Positions 45,599 to 58,491 are shown, counted from the first letter of the stretch. The stretch is DNA of 64,000 nt from Dysidea avara (GCF_963678975.1 NC_089279.1:34291297-34355296), one strand, 5' to 3'. Notes: a model not told the origin generated them from the sequence alone. Made by a program: numbers and translations.

Positions 45599-46162
45599 TA
45601 CATACATACACATGCATGCATGTACGCGTGCACACTCACACAAACATACACTAACTCGCTCATTCACGTGCACATAGTGTCACATGCATGCACACGCACA
45701 ACACACACACAAAGCAAAACCTTCAGCTTCCAAGTTAGCTACCCAGTGAACCAACACTGGGACACCTGTGCGCTACTTAGGTGCTAGGAGTCAACACAGG
45801 AAAATCCTCCTGGAGCAGGACTAGTAACCCCACAGGAGGCTGTACCATCTCCCCACAGGTGAAGGTGTGGGCAACTGAAGTCCCACCTGGACCTTCATCC
45901 GTTGTGTGAGACATGGACAGTTGCCATTTAATACCAGGTACCCATTGATGTTACAGCTGGGTGGGCTGTTGACACCCGGCCACCAGGTCCCCCACTTAAA
46001 CAGCTGGATAGACTGGAGAAGTGTAAGTAAAGTTTCTTGCTCAAGGAAACAACAACACCAATTTGGTGTGACTGAGCATCAAACCGGAAACCTTTCAATT
46101 ACCAGGCTGATATCAATGCTCTAGCCACTTGGCTATGCTGCCTCACAACACACACACACACG

Positions 46163-46195
<33 letters not shown>

Positions 46196-48670
46196 ACACC
46201 CTGCTATATCCTTTTACAGGAATGCTGGTGGATATCACCATATACCTGGACCAGCACAAGACCCAAGATCACCACCACCAAATCAAATGTGCAACCCATG
46301 GTCTCCTCCAGCTAGCCAAATTAATCAGCCAAATTTTGGTGCTCCACAACATCAGGTGAATTTTTATTTGTGTGTTTACCTTCGATAGGTCTGTACTTGA
46401 AATTAAACCAAATTAACCCATTACGTTATGAAAATAACTTACAGTCCTTCTGCAGGGTTTTGAAGTCATGCTGTACAATCATGTTTCCATGAGAGAGATG
46501 TTCTGACAATGTGATGAACTGTTTCTTTTAGAAGCTGTTGATACTTTCCTACATGGAGATATCTGATGAAGTAAATACTTCATTCTAGTATGCGCATAGA
46601 CTCAAATAGTTGTGTCCCAAAAAGTGACCAAGGAAATATTAGACAAAATATCATTTTTTACTGTTTTACAGATTCATCTGTAAACCAAACAAATAAGAGT
46701 AATATACACTGTTAGAGAATTTTTCGCTAAAGCTACAGGTTTGATTTCTTCACTTACTTTTGGCCTGAGGCATGCTTTTCACCACCTGCAGCAGCTACAG
46801 TGTGCACAATGCATGCATCATTTGTCCTCCTTTGTGTCCTCTCCACTACTGTATAGCTAGGTGTTGATTGCAGTAATGTGTCATGTAGTTTCAGTGCTTT
46901 ATTTCCATAGCATGACTGGATTCATTGCAGAAGTACTTCATGTACTGGTGTAACAGGTGGAACATAGCTGAGACTGAAGCAGAATGGCCACTTTTCTTTC
47001 AGTGTGATTGATAGTCAGGGCGTACACTCAGCTGTAATTTCCTTAATGTTTTAATACTGTAAAACAGGTAGGGCCACCCAGAAAATTTAAAGGCCCAAGG
47101 CAAGGAGTTAAAATCAGGCCCCATATATAATTAAGGCTTATCTAGTGATTGATCATGCCAGAGTCTGGACCATGGTCTATCTAGGGGGCATCATGCCCCC
47201 CCTCCCCTCCAGGAAAGTTTTGAAAAAAATAATGCACTGAAATTGAAGGGTATTTAAGAGTCTCAATTCAAGAAATTCATGAATTCTAATGTCAGTAATT
47301 ACTACAGCTATATAGTTGTGTTTGTAGAATATTGCTTTAAACAAACTACTGATTTTTCTACAGGCCAACACATGTACAAATTGTGCAGTTTTAGCTATAA
47401 TAGCTCTCCTAATATGTATGTATGCCTGTATATTTGTTTTTGAAAAAGATGTTCTATTAGGTTACATGTCATAGCTACACATATTAACTATACATGCATA
47501 CAATTGTACATATAGTATAACTGCATGAACAAAATGGTAGGGTTATTTTGCTTCCTTGTTTTAGCTGCCTTCCTATTAGTTAGTTTCCAGTTTTCTATTC
47601 TTTACTTCTTTGCATTTCTTTTTGCAGAACTGGAGGGGTAACTAGTACATTTAAAAGTTGACACAAAGAAAATAAAAGTTTACTACACTATTTATATCAC
47701 TTGCTATGTTACATAGGGCTACACTCAAACAACTGACATTTTAGCTGTATAGCTATCTACCAGAAAGTAGAGCACATTACATGGCATACAGCTACAAAGG
47801 GTTACTTACTTACAAAAGGAACACACACATATATAATTATAGTATCACACTGCAGGCTTCAGTAAAGAAGGCTTTAGTTATCATGTTGCTGGCAGGTTGT
47901 TTGACTTTCAGTTGAAAAGTTATGTAATCACAATGCTATATAGTTAAACATCAAATTATAATTGCATTGATTAGGCACAAAACTGTGGCCATAATTATTA
48001 TGAGTCATGGCTCATGCATATATGGACGCCTGCTGACACCAACACCAAGTGCTTCTTTTGAACATTGAGGATGTGGGCAGATGCCAAAGTGTGTACAGAA
48101 ACATAACAAAAAAGACTCAGCAGAAACATAATAAATTGACTTCTGAAACTGCATAGCTAATTAAAAGAATCCCCCTGAGGCCTCTAGCAGGCTTTAATTT
48201 TTACGACATATCTGGTGCCGTTCTTGAAAAATTGGAAGGTTTACATTTGAGTAGGAATCGTAGAATTAAAATGCAATGAAACAAGGGAGGTCATCTACAC
48301 CTGCAGTTATATGTAGTGGACATTTAATTCCTATACTTCAGTCATGACTGTACTATTGACAAAGCTGTAAGTAGGAATTACCTCGTGTCATTGCTTTTTC
48401 TTTCTGTAACCCCTATAACTCTAATGTAAAATTTCCTATTTTCCTTATAGTTGTAGTGTATGTTACGTTATGTGTTTGTGGGTTGCATTTTTCCAGTCAC
48501 CATTTGGAGGACGAGAGCAGCCATACAGACAGAGATCTGGTCCACTGGAAGCTAGTGGTGGTGGTGGTACTAACAGTGATCCTTGTCCAATGTGTCTGAA
48601 GAGATTTGCTAACTACGAGCAATTAGTGATACATGCAGCTACTTGCAACTATGATCCCTCTGCTCACTAA
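29940..48670 (+). CDS. IKBKG/OPTN-like: Gene B: NEMO/optineurin-like protein with two UBAN motifs, interrupted by a transposon
   Basis: Untranslated leader exon ending at 30028, then coding exons 34989-35034, 36590-36882, 37119-37294, 38350-38688, 41070-41141, 41208-43233 (broken by an element at 41231-42655), 43284-43318, 43765-43849, 44866-44915, 46220-46355, 48497-48670. Phases agree at every junction. Leaving out the element and one TTA, the exons total 2,004 nt, or 667 residues: Ser/Pro-rich start, ELKKLLEECTKKV helix, UBAN 1 (about 224-242), coil, UBAN 2 (about 353-371), coil, Gly/Gln/Pro linker and CCHC finger (about 640-660). Two UBANs in one chain is unusual for the family. In this haplotype translation runs into the element and stops at 41242-41244, giving about 320 residues with UBAN 1 only. 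All exons after the insertion remain intact, so the insertion looks recent or polymorphic. Confidence 0.75.
30478..30822. mobile_element. MITE with CAGTGG termini
   Basis: The left end CAGTGGACTAAACCTGGGCC and right end TACAAGTCTAGTTACGCCACTG are imperfect inverted repeats. It is bounded by CA tracts on both sides and lies in gene B intron 1. Confidence 0.55.
31421..31752. mobile_element. TTA-flanked element (GGCCAGGCAAACTTGATT family), copy 2
   Basis: Ends GGCCAGGCAAACTTGATTAA and AGTCAAATTTTCCTGGCC, flanked by TTA. It is shorter than copy 1 because it lacks the nested MITE. Confidence 0.7.
32238..32918. mobile_element. MITE with GGGGCCAAGTAC / GTATTTGGCCC termini
   Basis: Inverted ends about 680 bp apart, with dense AAGTACTTGTAC words at both ends and a unique centre. 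Confidence 0.65.
32993..33070. repeat. TG microsatellite
   Basis: About 78 bp of perfect TG that served as the insertion target of the adjacent hAT-like MITE. Confidence 0.95.
33072..33475. mobile_element. hAT-like MITE (TAGGGCTGAGCGATAC family)
   Basis: Ends TAGGGCTGAGCGATACT and AGTATCGCTCAGCCCTA are perfect inverted repeats. Both flanks are GTGTGTGT, an 8-bp duplication inside the TG tract. Confidence 0.88.
33550..33940 (+). mobile_element. tRNA-derived SINE
   Basis: The head resembles a tRNA gene: box A-like TAGCCAAGTGGCTAGAG and box B-like GGTTCCCAGTTCGATGC (33583-33599). An unrelated body follows, shared with copies at 45088-45484, 45711-46144 and 27028-27265. The 3' end is TG/CA-rich. 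It lies in gene B intron 1. Confidence 0.8.
34989..35034 (+). CDS. Gene B first coding exon
   Basis: Acceptor ATGTACAG directly before ATG; encodes MSEAGSDENLALSHS plus one base, donor TCAG|GTTGAT. Length 46 nt and phase 1 are identical to the exon at 62185-62230, which supports both. It joins in phase 1 to 36590. Confidence 0.65.
36267..36349. mobile_element. 83-bp palindromic MITE
   Basis: TAGTCTCGTGCCCAGAC pairs with GTCTGGGCACAAGACTA around A/T-rich runs. The flanks carry a perfect 9-bp duplication AATGGGTGC. Confidence 0.8.
36590..37294 (+). CDS. Gene B coding exons 2 and 3
   Basis: Exon 36590-36882 starts REFTSGSPYNSS, then SLSPDNSLQSSILAPLESAI and the helix DELKKLLEECTKKVKD, donor CAA|GTAAGT. 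Exon 37119-37294 starts DLDGSTKELKECKEHVKT and ends SNSELNSIQ, donor AG|GTATGT (phase 2). Both align with gene C exons 2 and 4. The intron between them carries an 80-bp CA tract. Confidence 0.75.
36964..37038. repeat. CA microsatellite
   Basis: About 75 bp of CA in a gene B intron. Confidence 0.95.
37768..38258. mobile_element. MITE with TACCGTATTTCCTTGTATAA termini
   Basis: Ends TACYGTATTTCCTTGTATAA and its inverse are about 25 bp long; several GCCYGG..TAAA blocks repeat inside. It lies just before the UBAN 1 exon of gene B. Confidence 0.75.
38350..38688 (+). CDS. Gene B exon with UBAN 1
   Basis: Acceptor CCATACAG, phase 2 in; donor TT|GTAAGT, phase 2 out. It encodes 113 residues. UBAN 1 at 38504-38560 is QVESYDTDFTNERQAREQL, with Asp-Phe, Glu-Arg and Arg-Glu all present. 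The exon is a shortened relative of gene C exon 7: similarity stops after EREQFSRYNDDVVTQKF, where a donor has arisen. Confidence 0.75.
40075..40982. mobile_element. Tc1/mariner- or pogo-like MITE (CAGTGGAA ends)
   Basis: CAGTGGAAT... and ...GGGTTCCACTG with TA on both sides. It contains a complete second element at 40167-40906, so only about 170 bp are its own. Confidence 0.65.
40167..40906. mobile_element. hAT-like element nested in the CAGTGGAA element
   Basis: Starts TAGGGATCTGCAATACATAT and ends CTGTATCGCAGAACACTA, flanked by a perfect 8-bp duplication ATACATTT. Its ends are distant relatives of the TAGGGCTGAGCGATAC family. Confidence 0.78.
41231..42655. mobile_element. 1,425-bp TTA-flanked DNA transposon inside a gene B coding exon
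   Basis: Terminal inverted repeats start GGGGTCATCCATAATTTTC, are perfect for 28 bp and continue imperfectly to about 50 bp (AGTACAGAGAGTAC against CGTACAGAGCGTAC). Both sides are TTA (41228-41230 and 42656-42658). C-rich runs lie just inside each end. A 3-bp TTA target fits the PIF/Harbinger superfamily, but no transposase is visible. The minus strand carries a decayed multi-exon gene. The element may be non-autonomous or a deletion derivative. Confidence 0.88.
41489..42492 (-). pseudogene. Decayed gene carried inside the TTA-flanked transposon
   Basis: Three open segments on the minus strand. From ATG at 42492: MAKCELQLEARQFLLELA onward; the frame appears to shift near 42325, after which a second frame continues through HYVAALKKAAQHLKWSR to RIDSFFK at a donor (AAG|GTACAA, 42208). 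An acceptor TTTGCAG near 41908 opens TSTVNEETVAVEND onward. A third segment from 41696 is Ser/Lys-rich, has a single-finger-like CLVYGEIYPTKYQLQKH and ends GRPKKK before TAA (41489-41491). The basic tail suggests a nuclear protein. I do not recognise the family. Confidence 0.5.
43284..46355 (+). CDS. Gene B linker exons
   Basis: Exons 43284-43318 (LSGQFTSLPPA, 35 nt like gene C's 26884-26918), 43765-43849 (QNSGGQRAGAAHHGHDSQAQ), 44866-44915 (PMDATPNHHNYQGGQD) and 46220-46355 (NAGGYHHIPGPAQDPRSPPP ... PWSPPA). All borders are AG/GT. The last three match gene A exons. The region is probably disordered and joins coil to zinc finger. Two SINE copies lie in the intron before the last of these exons. 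Confidence 0.75.
43347..43415. repeat. About 24-bp tandem repeat, three copies
   Basis: CTGTARGTGTATGTCATCTT repeated three times in a gene B intron. Confidence 0.8.
45088..45484 (-). mobile_element. SINE copy, reverse orientation
   Basis: Reverse complement of the SINE at 33550; ends TAGCCACTTGGTTATGCTGC (box A inverse). A CA tract precedes it. It lies in the gene B intron between 44915 and 46220. Confidence 0.75.
45515..45600. repeat. CA microsatellite
   Basis: About 80 bp of CA between two SINE copies. Confidence 0.9.
45711..46144 (-). mobile_element. SINE copy, reverse orientation
   Basis: Reverse complement of the SINE at 33550; ends CTAGCCACTTGGCTATGCTG. It is followed by another CA tract (46147-46199) about 20 bp before the gene B acceptor at 46219. 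Confidence 0.78.
48497..48670 (+). CDS. Gene B terminal exon with CCHC zinc finger
   Basis: A 174-nt exon after TTTTTCCAG; starts SPFGGREQPYRQRSGPLEAS and ends CNYDPSAH then TAA. The finger at 48584-48646 is CPMC-x12-HAATC. About 70 percent of residues match the gene A exon by eye. There is no sign of decay, although the upstream insertion should prevent its translation in this haplotype. Confidence 0.85.
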   Translation, partial: SPFGGREQPYRQRSGPLEASGGGGTNSDPCPMCLKRFANYEQLVIHAATCNYDPSAH

Positions 48671-51600
48671 CCAGCTGCTACAGAATAGATTTTTTTTGGG
48701 CAACCTATTTTATATTGATGTCCTTTTATGTTTTTTGTGTGTGTGTTTTTTATGATGTGCCATTTGTACTGTTTTGTAAACTATTATTTAAACTTACGCT
48801 AACTTTTATTAATTCTTTGTTTCTGTCACATACCACATTGCCTTACCACATGCATTGGTAATTAAGATTTAGAAATATGAAATAATTCTGTGTTGAAGTT
48901 TGAGATGCTCTAATACATCAGTCAGCCACTCTAATATATCACTCAGTTATTCTGCTATAGCAAATTATTTACTAGAAAGTATTTTTTATTATATATAAAC
49001 TCTCCTACAAGTATCACTTTGATTTTGGAAAGTACTTGGTTGTCATCTGTTACAAGTTTGCAATCCTTTGAAACAAAGACCACTGCTCTTTTGGAACTGG
49101 AGTCGTATATATACATACCATTTGCAGCAGTTTGCATCATGTTACGATACAGGTTACTATTGTAGCACAAAATGGTTACCTTTTCCACAATTAGTTATGT
49201 ACCACTCCATAATATTATTATTTCTATACCATGTACAAGTTGAGCTGGATCCTGAAAAACAGCTAAAAATTAAAAATGGATTTTTTCTCAAGAAAGTTAA
49301 CATTTCAGCCAACCAGATGAAAAGTGGTGACAGCAAAGGTGTCAACAACAGACACATATGGTTTGGCTCCATTACAAGTTTGGGAAAGGGCTGTAATGGA
49401 CACATCACTTTTATGGTTTCCTCATAGGAAATGTATGGTGACAGTATTTGATTAGCCATAAATATTGTGTCAGACATTTGAACGAAAAGGTTTTGAAATA
49501 CTTTTAGTGGGTCAAGCAGTTCTGCAAATGAGCCAAATGTGTAATTTCATCCACGAGTTATTAAATGTTTTTAAGGATCCAGCCCAACGCGTACATACTG
49601 TAATGTTTTACTATCATCACAACAAATTAAACTATTATTCTCCAATTTAGTTTGGAAAATTAATCTACATATATACCACACTATAGTACAAAGGAAAGTT
49701 TTACACACCCATTGAGATGTCATTTGTGATTTGTCCAGTCTTTTTCACAATAAAGCTATGCAGTATTAGAACTCCAGTATTATATTTGTATGCTTGTATT
49801 CAATGTATTGTGTGTGGCATTGATGTGCACATGTGGAACCAATTACAAATGGACATTGTTTTTACAGCACAGCACAAGTGCTGAAGGTCTATAGGATACC
49901 TGGTCCTACAGATTCAATGTGGTTGAAAAGTTACAGAAAGGAGAAAAAATCCATGACCAGACCGATACTAAATAGCATAGAATTTTGTAAAGACCTACCA
50001 TGTGTTGTAGAAGTCCAACGTGCATTTAAGACTGAATTCACCTTGTGAAATATAATTATATGTGTGTGCTATTTGTCACGCTAAGCTTACATTGTTTACT
50101 AATGGTATGCTTCATCTAGAGCATATTGCAGTGCATTTACATGTACAACATATACATTCTAAATGTATGAATCAAATAATTCTATTATGATCACAAGTTG
50201 CAATTTGCTGTCACAGACACCCACTGCCTAAAGCACCGTATTATTATAGCTGAGTTGCTGCTTGTACACCATGACAAGCTATATCAGTGTACAAACCTTG
50301 TTTAGAAAAATGGGAATCAGATTTGAGATCAAGTATATAATGTAGATATAATGCAAAATCAAACATATAGGGCTGTACTGTATGTGAAAAAAACAAGTGA
50401 GCAATTGCAAATAAGAATAATAATTTTATTGTCACCCCTAGCACTCAAGCCACTAATGAAAACTAGTGGAATGCAAAAAAACTGAGAACTTGTTTAAAGA
50501 TCAAAGTAGTTATAATGCAAAAACTGTCATTATGTGCCAATCTAATGTAGCATTTTTAAAATTATTATGTTAACTACATACGTAATAAAAATAAAACGCT
50601 AGCATTTTGAGTGGTGCCAGGAAAAATAATGAAAAAGAGGAAATAAAACTTAGTGTATAAATAAATAAAATAAAAATAGCCTTTATAAATAGAAATCAAT
50701 TATATGACTTACTTTTTGATACAGCCAAAACAGCTAAGCTGTAAAAAAAGTGAACAAGCCATAACTATACATTCTAAAAAATAAAGTGTGCTTTGCACAC
50801 AAAAAATGTACCCTGTGACACCGAAGTGTGATGTTTTGGTGTCATGGGGCACACTTCATTTTTTAGAGTGTAGTACTTTTTAATATGTGCTGTAGAAGGC
50901 CTGCATCAAATATGCTGGCATAATAAAAAGCATAATAGGCTGGAGTGCTATGCTAGTTTAATGCTAGCATATTAGGTGGATATTTCAAACTATGGAACTT
51001 GATTCCATGAAAATAGATCAATACTCCCTAATAGAGCAGTCAGTGGAAAACTGCAAATTGCATAGAGCACTCAAATGCATTGTACATAGCTCCTTATAGA
51101 TCGATACTCTCTAATAGAACAGTCATTTTATACTGAAATACTCTAATAGAGCATTCACTGATTAAAATGTTCCAAGATAGTTGTAAGATGTGTTGCTAAC
51201 TTAGGAGCATAATGCAAGCATAACGGAGAGCACTGAAGAGCATAATGGATGAAACTTTTGGGAAATTCCTGAAACCATTTTGGGAAAAATTTTGAACATA
51301 TTTGACTCAGGCCAAACCGTAGAATAGAGACCAAGAAATGATAGCTGCATAGTAATGTCAATTTATCATACAGTACAATAGTATCTTTTTTGTGTCAACC
51401 TAACAGAGTCAGTAGTAATGATATGCTGCTTCAGAAATTTTTGAGGTTTTACATGAAAGCTCTATGATCTGAAATTTAATTCTAGAATGACATGGCTAGC
51501 ATACAGTATTTAGGCAGATTTTAGATTTAGCTGTATAGTGCCGGCTTTTGAACTTATAGATTGTTTGCTTCTGTGTTATAGGGACAATGATTATTTGGCT

Positions 51601-51954
51601 GATAGTCATAAATGGACTTTTGTGTATTACAAGTAATTTAAAGACTGTTCGTTATGCTTGCACATTATTACTGTATAGCCTAAGGATAATAATTTTCAAG
51701 GTTTTGGGTTACCGTGAAAAAATTCTTTTTCATGTGGAGCCTGTGATTTTTTTTCACAAACTTTGATTTAGCTAATTCTTAGGATATGTGGTAGCATGAG
51801 GCATGAAAAATAATTAATGAATTCAAGTTGATGAGCAATGTAAAGAAATCAGCAAGTGAAGAGCGTCACTGCTAATTTATTGCGTATAATGTATAATTTT
51901 ATAAGTCTGCTGCTATTTATTTATTTATTATTTATTTTTAATGAACACACTTAC
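48671..51954. other. B-D intergenic region, proximal part
   Basis: AT-rich. It holds a hairpin-like repeat near 50770-50870 (AAAATAAAGTGTGC against GCACACTTCATTTTTT), a fragment of the 7339 MITE end near 50730, and three CTCTAATAGARCAGTCA motifs between 51018 and 51150. Open frames of about 100 residues near 49068-49477 show no family resemblance. Confidence 0.5.
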
Positions 51955-52553
51955 CTAGGGATCATCTAGATCTTACACAACAGTATGCCATGGGCCTCTC
52001 CTATAAATAGCATTGTTAATAGAGCTTCCAGGACACTAAATTTTTTAAAGCAAAACTTATCAAATTGTTTTCAAAAAGTCAAAGAATCTGCCTATTTTAC
52101 AATTGTTTGTCCTACTTTAGAATACGCATCTGCTGTTTAGGACCCTTACCAGCAAGTACATATCAACTCATTGGAAAAATACAGAGGAGAAGTGCAAGAT
52201 GGGTATGTAACAACTGTACTGAGCACATAATCACATTAGTGTAACTACTATGATAGAATCTCTAAATTGAGCCACTCCAAGAAAACGCCATAAGATTGCT
52301 AGATTATATAAAGCTAGTGTAGTAAATATACCACAACATTTTTTAAGGACAACTACACACACTTGCCACCACCATCCACTTTGTTTTATCCACCCAAGCG
52401 CAACCACCATATCAAGCATATCGAAACAGCTACTTCCCAAAATGATGATAACATCATGAAAGTATGACAACATACAAGAGATAATGGGGTCCCAGACTCA
52501 GGGGTACCAAGTTGAAATAACAAGGGCCCTGGCAAGGCATTAATACAAAAAGA
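51955..52553 (+). mobile_element. 3' end of a non-LTR retrotransposon (CR1/jockey-type LINE), decayed
   Basis: Broken reading frames show the usual C-terminal reverse transcriptase landmarks in order: a CPTLEYAS-like block near 52110-52135, LEKIQRRSARWV near 52170-52205, and a final segment near 52400-52500 resembling the conserved end of these ORF2 proteins. Stops and frame changes are present. Its 3' tail runs without a break into the AATAAC(AC)n array. Confidence 0.65.
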
Positions 52554-55500
52554 AAAACACAATAACAACACACACACACAATAACAACACACACACAATA
52601 ACAACACACACAATAACAACACACACACAATAACAACACACACACAATAACAACACACACACAATAACAACACACACACACAATAACAACACACACACAA
52701 TAACAACACACACACAATAACAACACACACACAATAACAACACACACACACAATAACAACACACACACAATAACAACACACACACACAATAACAACACAC
52801 ACACACAATAACAACACACACACAATAACAACACACACACAATAACAACACACACACAATAACAACGCACACACAATAACAACACACACACAATAACAAC
52901 ACACACAATAACAACACACACAATAACGCACACACAATAACAACGCACACACAATAACAACACACACACAATAACAACACACACAATAACAACACACACA
53001 CAATAACATCACACACAATAACAACACACACACAATAACAACACACACACAATAACAACACACACACAATAACAACACACACACAATAACAACACACACA
53101 ATAACAACACACACACAATAACAACACACACACAATAACAACACACACACACAATAACAACACACACACAATAACAACACACACACAATAACAACACACA
53201 CACACAATAACAACACACACACAATAACAACACACACACAATAACAACACACACACAATAACAACACACACACAATAACAACACACACACAATAACAACA
53301 CACACAATAACAACACACACACAATAACAACACACACACAATAACAACACACACACAATAACGCACACACAATAACAACACACACACAATAACAACACAC
53401 ACAATAACAACACACACACAATAACAACACACACACACAATAACAACACACACACAATAACAACACACATAATAACAACACACACACAATAACAACACAC
53501 ACACAATAACAACACACACAATAACAACACACACACAATAACAACACACATAATAACAACACACACACACAATAACAACACACACACAATAACAACACAC
53601 ACAATAACAACACACACACAATAACAACACACACACAATAACAACACACACACACAATAACAACACACACACACAATAACAACACACACACAATAACAAC
53701 ACACACACAATAACAACACACACACACAATAACAACACACACACAATAACAACACACATAATAACAACACACACACAATAACAACACACACACAATAACA
53801 ACACACACAATAACAACACACATAATAACAACACACACAATAACAACAACACACAATAACAACACACAATAACAACACACACACACAATAACAACACACA
53901 CACAATAACAACACACACACAATAACAACACACATAATAACAACACACACAATAACAACACACACACAATAACAACACACATAATAACAACACACACACA
54001 ATAACAACACACACACAATAACAACACACACACACAATAACAACACACACACACAATAACAACACACACACAATAACAACACACATAATAACAACACACA
54101 CACAATAACAACACACACACACAATAACAACACACACACAATAACAACACACATAATAACAACACACACACAATAACAACACACACACAATAACAACACA
54201 CACACACAATAACAACACACACACAATAACAACACACACACACAATAACAACACACACACAATAACAACACACATAATAACAACACACACACAATAACAA
54301 CACACACACAATAACAACACACACAATAACAACACACATAATAACAACACACACAATAACAACAACACACAATAACAACACACAATAACAACACACACAC
54401 ACAATAACAACACACACACAATAACAACACACACACAATAACAACACACATAATAACAACACACACAATAACAACACACACACAATAACAACACACACAC
54501 ATAATAACAACACACATAATAACAACACACATAATAACAACACACACACAATAACAACACACACACAATAACAACACACACAATAACAACACACACACAA
54601 TAACAACACACACACAATAACAACACACACACAATAACAACACACACACACAATAACAACACACACACACAATAACAACACACACACACAATAACAACAC
54701 ACACAATAACAACACACATAATAACAACACACACACAATAACAACACACACACAATAACAACACACACAATAACAACACACACACAATAACAACACACAC
54801 AATAACAACACACACACAATAACAACACACACAATAACAACACACACACAATAACAACACACACACAATAACAACACACACAATAACAACACACACACAA
54901 TAACAACACACACACAATAACAACACACACACAATAACAACACACACACACAATAACAACACACACAATAACAACACACACACAATAACAACACACATAA
55001 TAACAACACACACAATAACAACACACACACAATAACAACACACATAATAACAACACACACACAATAACAACACACACACAATAACAACACACACAATAAC
55101 AACACACATAATAACAACACACACACAATAACAACACACACAATAACAACACACACATAATAACAACACACATAATAACAACACACACATAATAACAACA
55201 CACATAATAACAACACACACAATAACAACACACACACAATAACAACACACACATAATAACAACACACACAATAACAACACACACAATAACAACACACACA
55301 CAATAACAACACACACAATAACAACACACATAATAACAACACACACACAATAACAACACACACAATAACAACACACACAATAACAACACACACACAATAA
55401 CAACACACACACAATAACAACACACATAATAACAACACACACACAATAACAACACACACAATAACAACACACACAATAACAACACACACAATAACAACAC

Positions 55501-58491
55501 ACACACAATAACAACACACATAATAACAACACACACACAATAACAACACACACAATAACAACACACATAATAACAACACACACACAATAACAACACACAC
55601 AATAACAACACACACAATAACAACACACACAATAACAACACACACACAATAACAACACACACACAATAACAACACACATAATAACAACACACACACAATA
55701 ACAACACACACAATAACAACACACACAATAACAACACACACACACAATAACAACACACACACAATAACAACACACACAATAACAACACACACAATAACAA
55801 CACACACACAATAACAACACACATAATAACAACACACACAATAACAACACACACACAATAACAACACACACACAATAACAACACACACAATAACAACACA
55901 CACACAATAACAACACACACAATAACAACACACACACAATAACAACACACACACAATAACAACACACACACAATAACAACACACACACACAATAACAACA
56001 CACACAATAACAACACACACACAATAACAACACACATAATAACAACACACACAATAACAACACACACACAATAACAACACACATAATAACAACACACATA
56101 ATAACAACACACATAATAACAACACACACACAATAACAACACACACACACAATAACAACACACACAATAACAACACACACAATAACAACACACACACAAT
56201 AACAACACACATAATAACAACACACATAATAACAACACACATAATAACAACACACACACAATAACAACACACACACACAATAACAACACACACAATAACA
56301 ACACACACACAATAACAACACACACAATAACAACACACACAATAACAACACACACACAATAACAACACACACACAATAACAACACACACACACAATAACA
56401 ACACACACAATAACAACACACACACAATAACAACACACACAATAACAACACACACACAATAACAACACACACATAATAACAACACACACACAATAACAAC
56501 ACACACAATAACAACACACACATAATAACAACACACATAATAACAACACACACACAATAACAACACACACACAATAACAACACACACAATAACAACACAC
56601 ATAATAACAACACACACACAATAACAACACACACAATAACAACACACACAATAACAACACACACACAATAACAACACACACACAATAACAACACACATAA
56701 TAACAACACACACACAATAACAACACACACAATAACAACACACACAATAACAACACACACACAATAACAACACACACAATAACAACACACACAATAACAA
56801 CACACACACAATAACAACACACACACAATAACAACACACACAATAACAACACACATAATAACAACACACACACAATAACAACACACACAATAACAACACA
56901 CACAATAACAACACACACAATAACAACACACACACAATAACAACACACACACAATAACAACACACATAATAACAACACACACACAATAACAACACACACA
57001 ATAACAACACACACAATAACAACACACACACACAATAACAACACACACACAATAACAACACACACAATAACAACACACACACAATAACAACACACATAAT
57101 AACAACACACACAATAACAACACACACAATAACAACACACATAATAACAACACACACAATAACAACACACACACAATAACAACACACACACAATAACAAC
57201 ACACACAATAACAACACACACAATAACAACACACACAATAACAACACACACAATAACAACACACACATAATAACAACACACACAATAACAACACACACAC
57301 AATAACAACACACACACAATAACAACACACACAATAACAACACACATAATAACAACACACATAATAACAACACACACAATAACAACACACACAATAACAA
57401 CACACACAATAACAACACACATAATAACAACACACACAATAACAACACACACACAATAACAACACACACAATAACAACACACACAATAACAACACACACA
57501 CAATAACAACACACATAATAACAACACACACAATAACAACACACACAATAACAACACACATAATAACAACACACACACAATAACAACACACACACAATAA
57601 CAACACACACACAATAACAACACACACAATAACAACACACATAATAACAACACACACAATAACAACACACACACAATAACAACACACACACAATAACAAC
57701 ACACACAATAACAACACACACACAATAACAACACACATAATAACAACACACACACAATAACAACACACACACAATAACAACACACATAATAACAACACAC
57801 ACACAATAACAACACACACACACAATAACAACACACACAATAACAACACACACACAATAACAACACACATAATAACAACACACACACAATAACAACACAC
57901 ACACAATAACAACACACACAATAACAACACACACACACAATAACAACACACACACAATAACAACACACACACAATAACAACACACACACAATAACAACAC
58001 ACACAATAACAACACACACACAATAACAACACACATAATAACAACACACACACAATAACAACACACACAATAACAACACACACAATAACAACACACACAC
58101 AATAACAACACACACAATAACAACACACACACACAATAACAACACACACAATAACAACACACACACAATAACAACACACATAATAACAACACACACACAA
58201 TAACAACACACACACAATAACAACACACACACAATAACAACACACACAATAACAACACACACACACAATAACAACACACACACATAATAACAACACACAC
58301 AATAACAACACACATAATAACAACACACACACAATAACAACACACACACACAATAACAACACACACACATAATAACAACACACACAATAACAACACACAT
58401 AATAACAACACACACACAATAACAACACACACACAATAACAACACACACACACAATAACAACACACACAATAACAACACACACACACACAC
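52554..58491. repeat. 5.9-kb variant-unit satellite, AATAACAACACA(CA)n
   Basis: About 370 units of roughly 13 to 19 bp made of AATAACAACACA plus a variable number of CA. Variants are not spread evenly: GCACAC units occur only from about 52865 to 53360, and ACATAATAAC units only after about 53465. A block with AACAACAACACACAATAAC near 53840 recurs near 54357, about 518 bp later, pointing to segmental duplication inside the array. The minus strand lacks stop codons in the unit, hence open frames of over 1,800 codons that are not genes. Confidence 0.95.

Noticed and set aside
49068-49477. Open frames of about 106-119 residues on both strands after gene B
   Set aside because: No recognisable motif, both strands are open over the same bases, and composition is like the surrounding AT-rich spacer. 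Possibly an old repeat.
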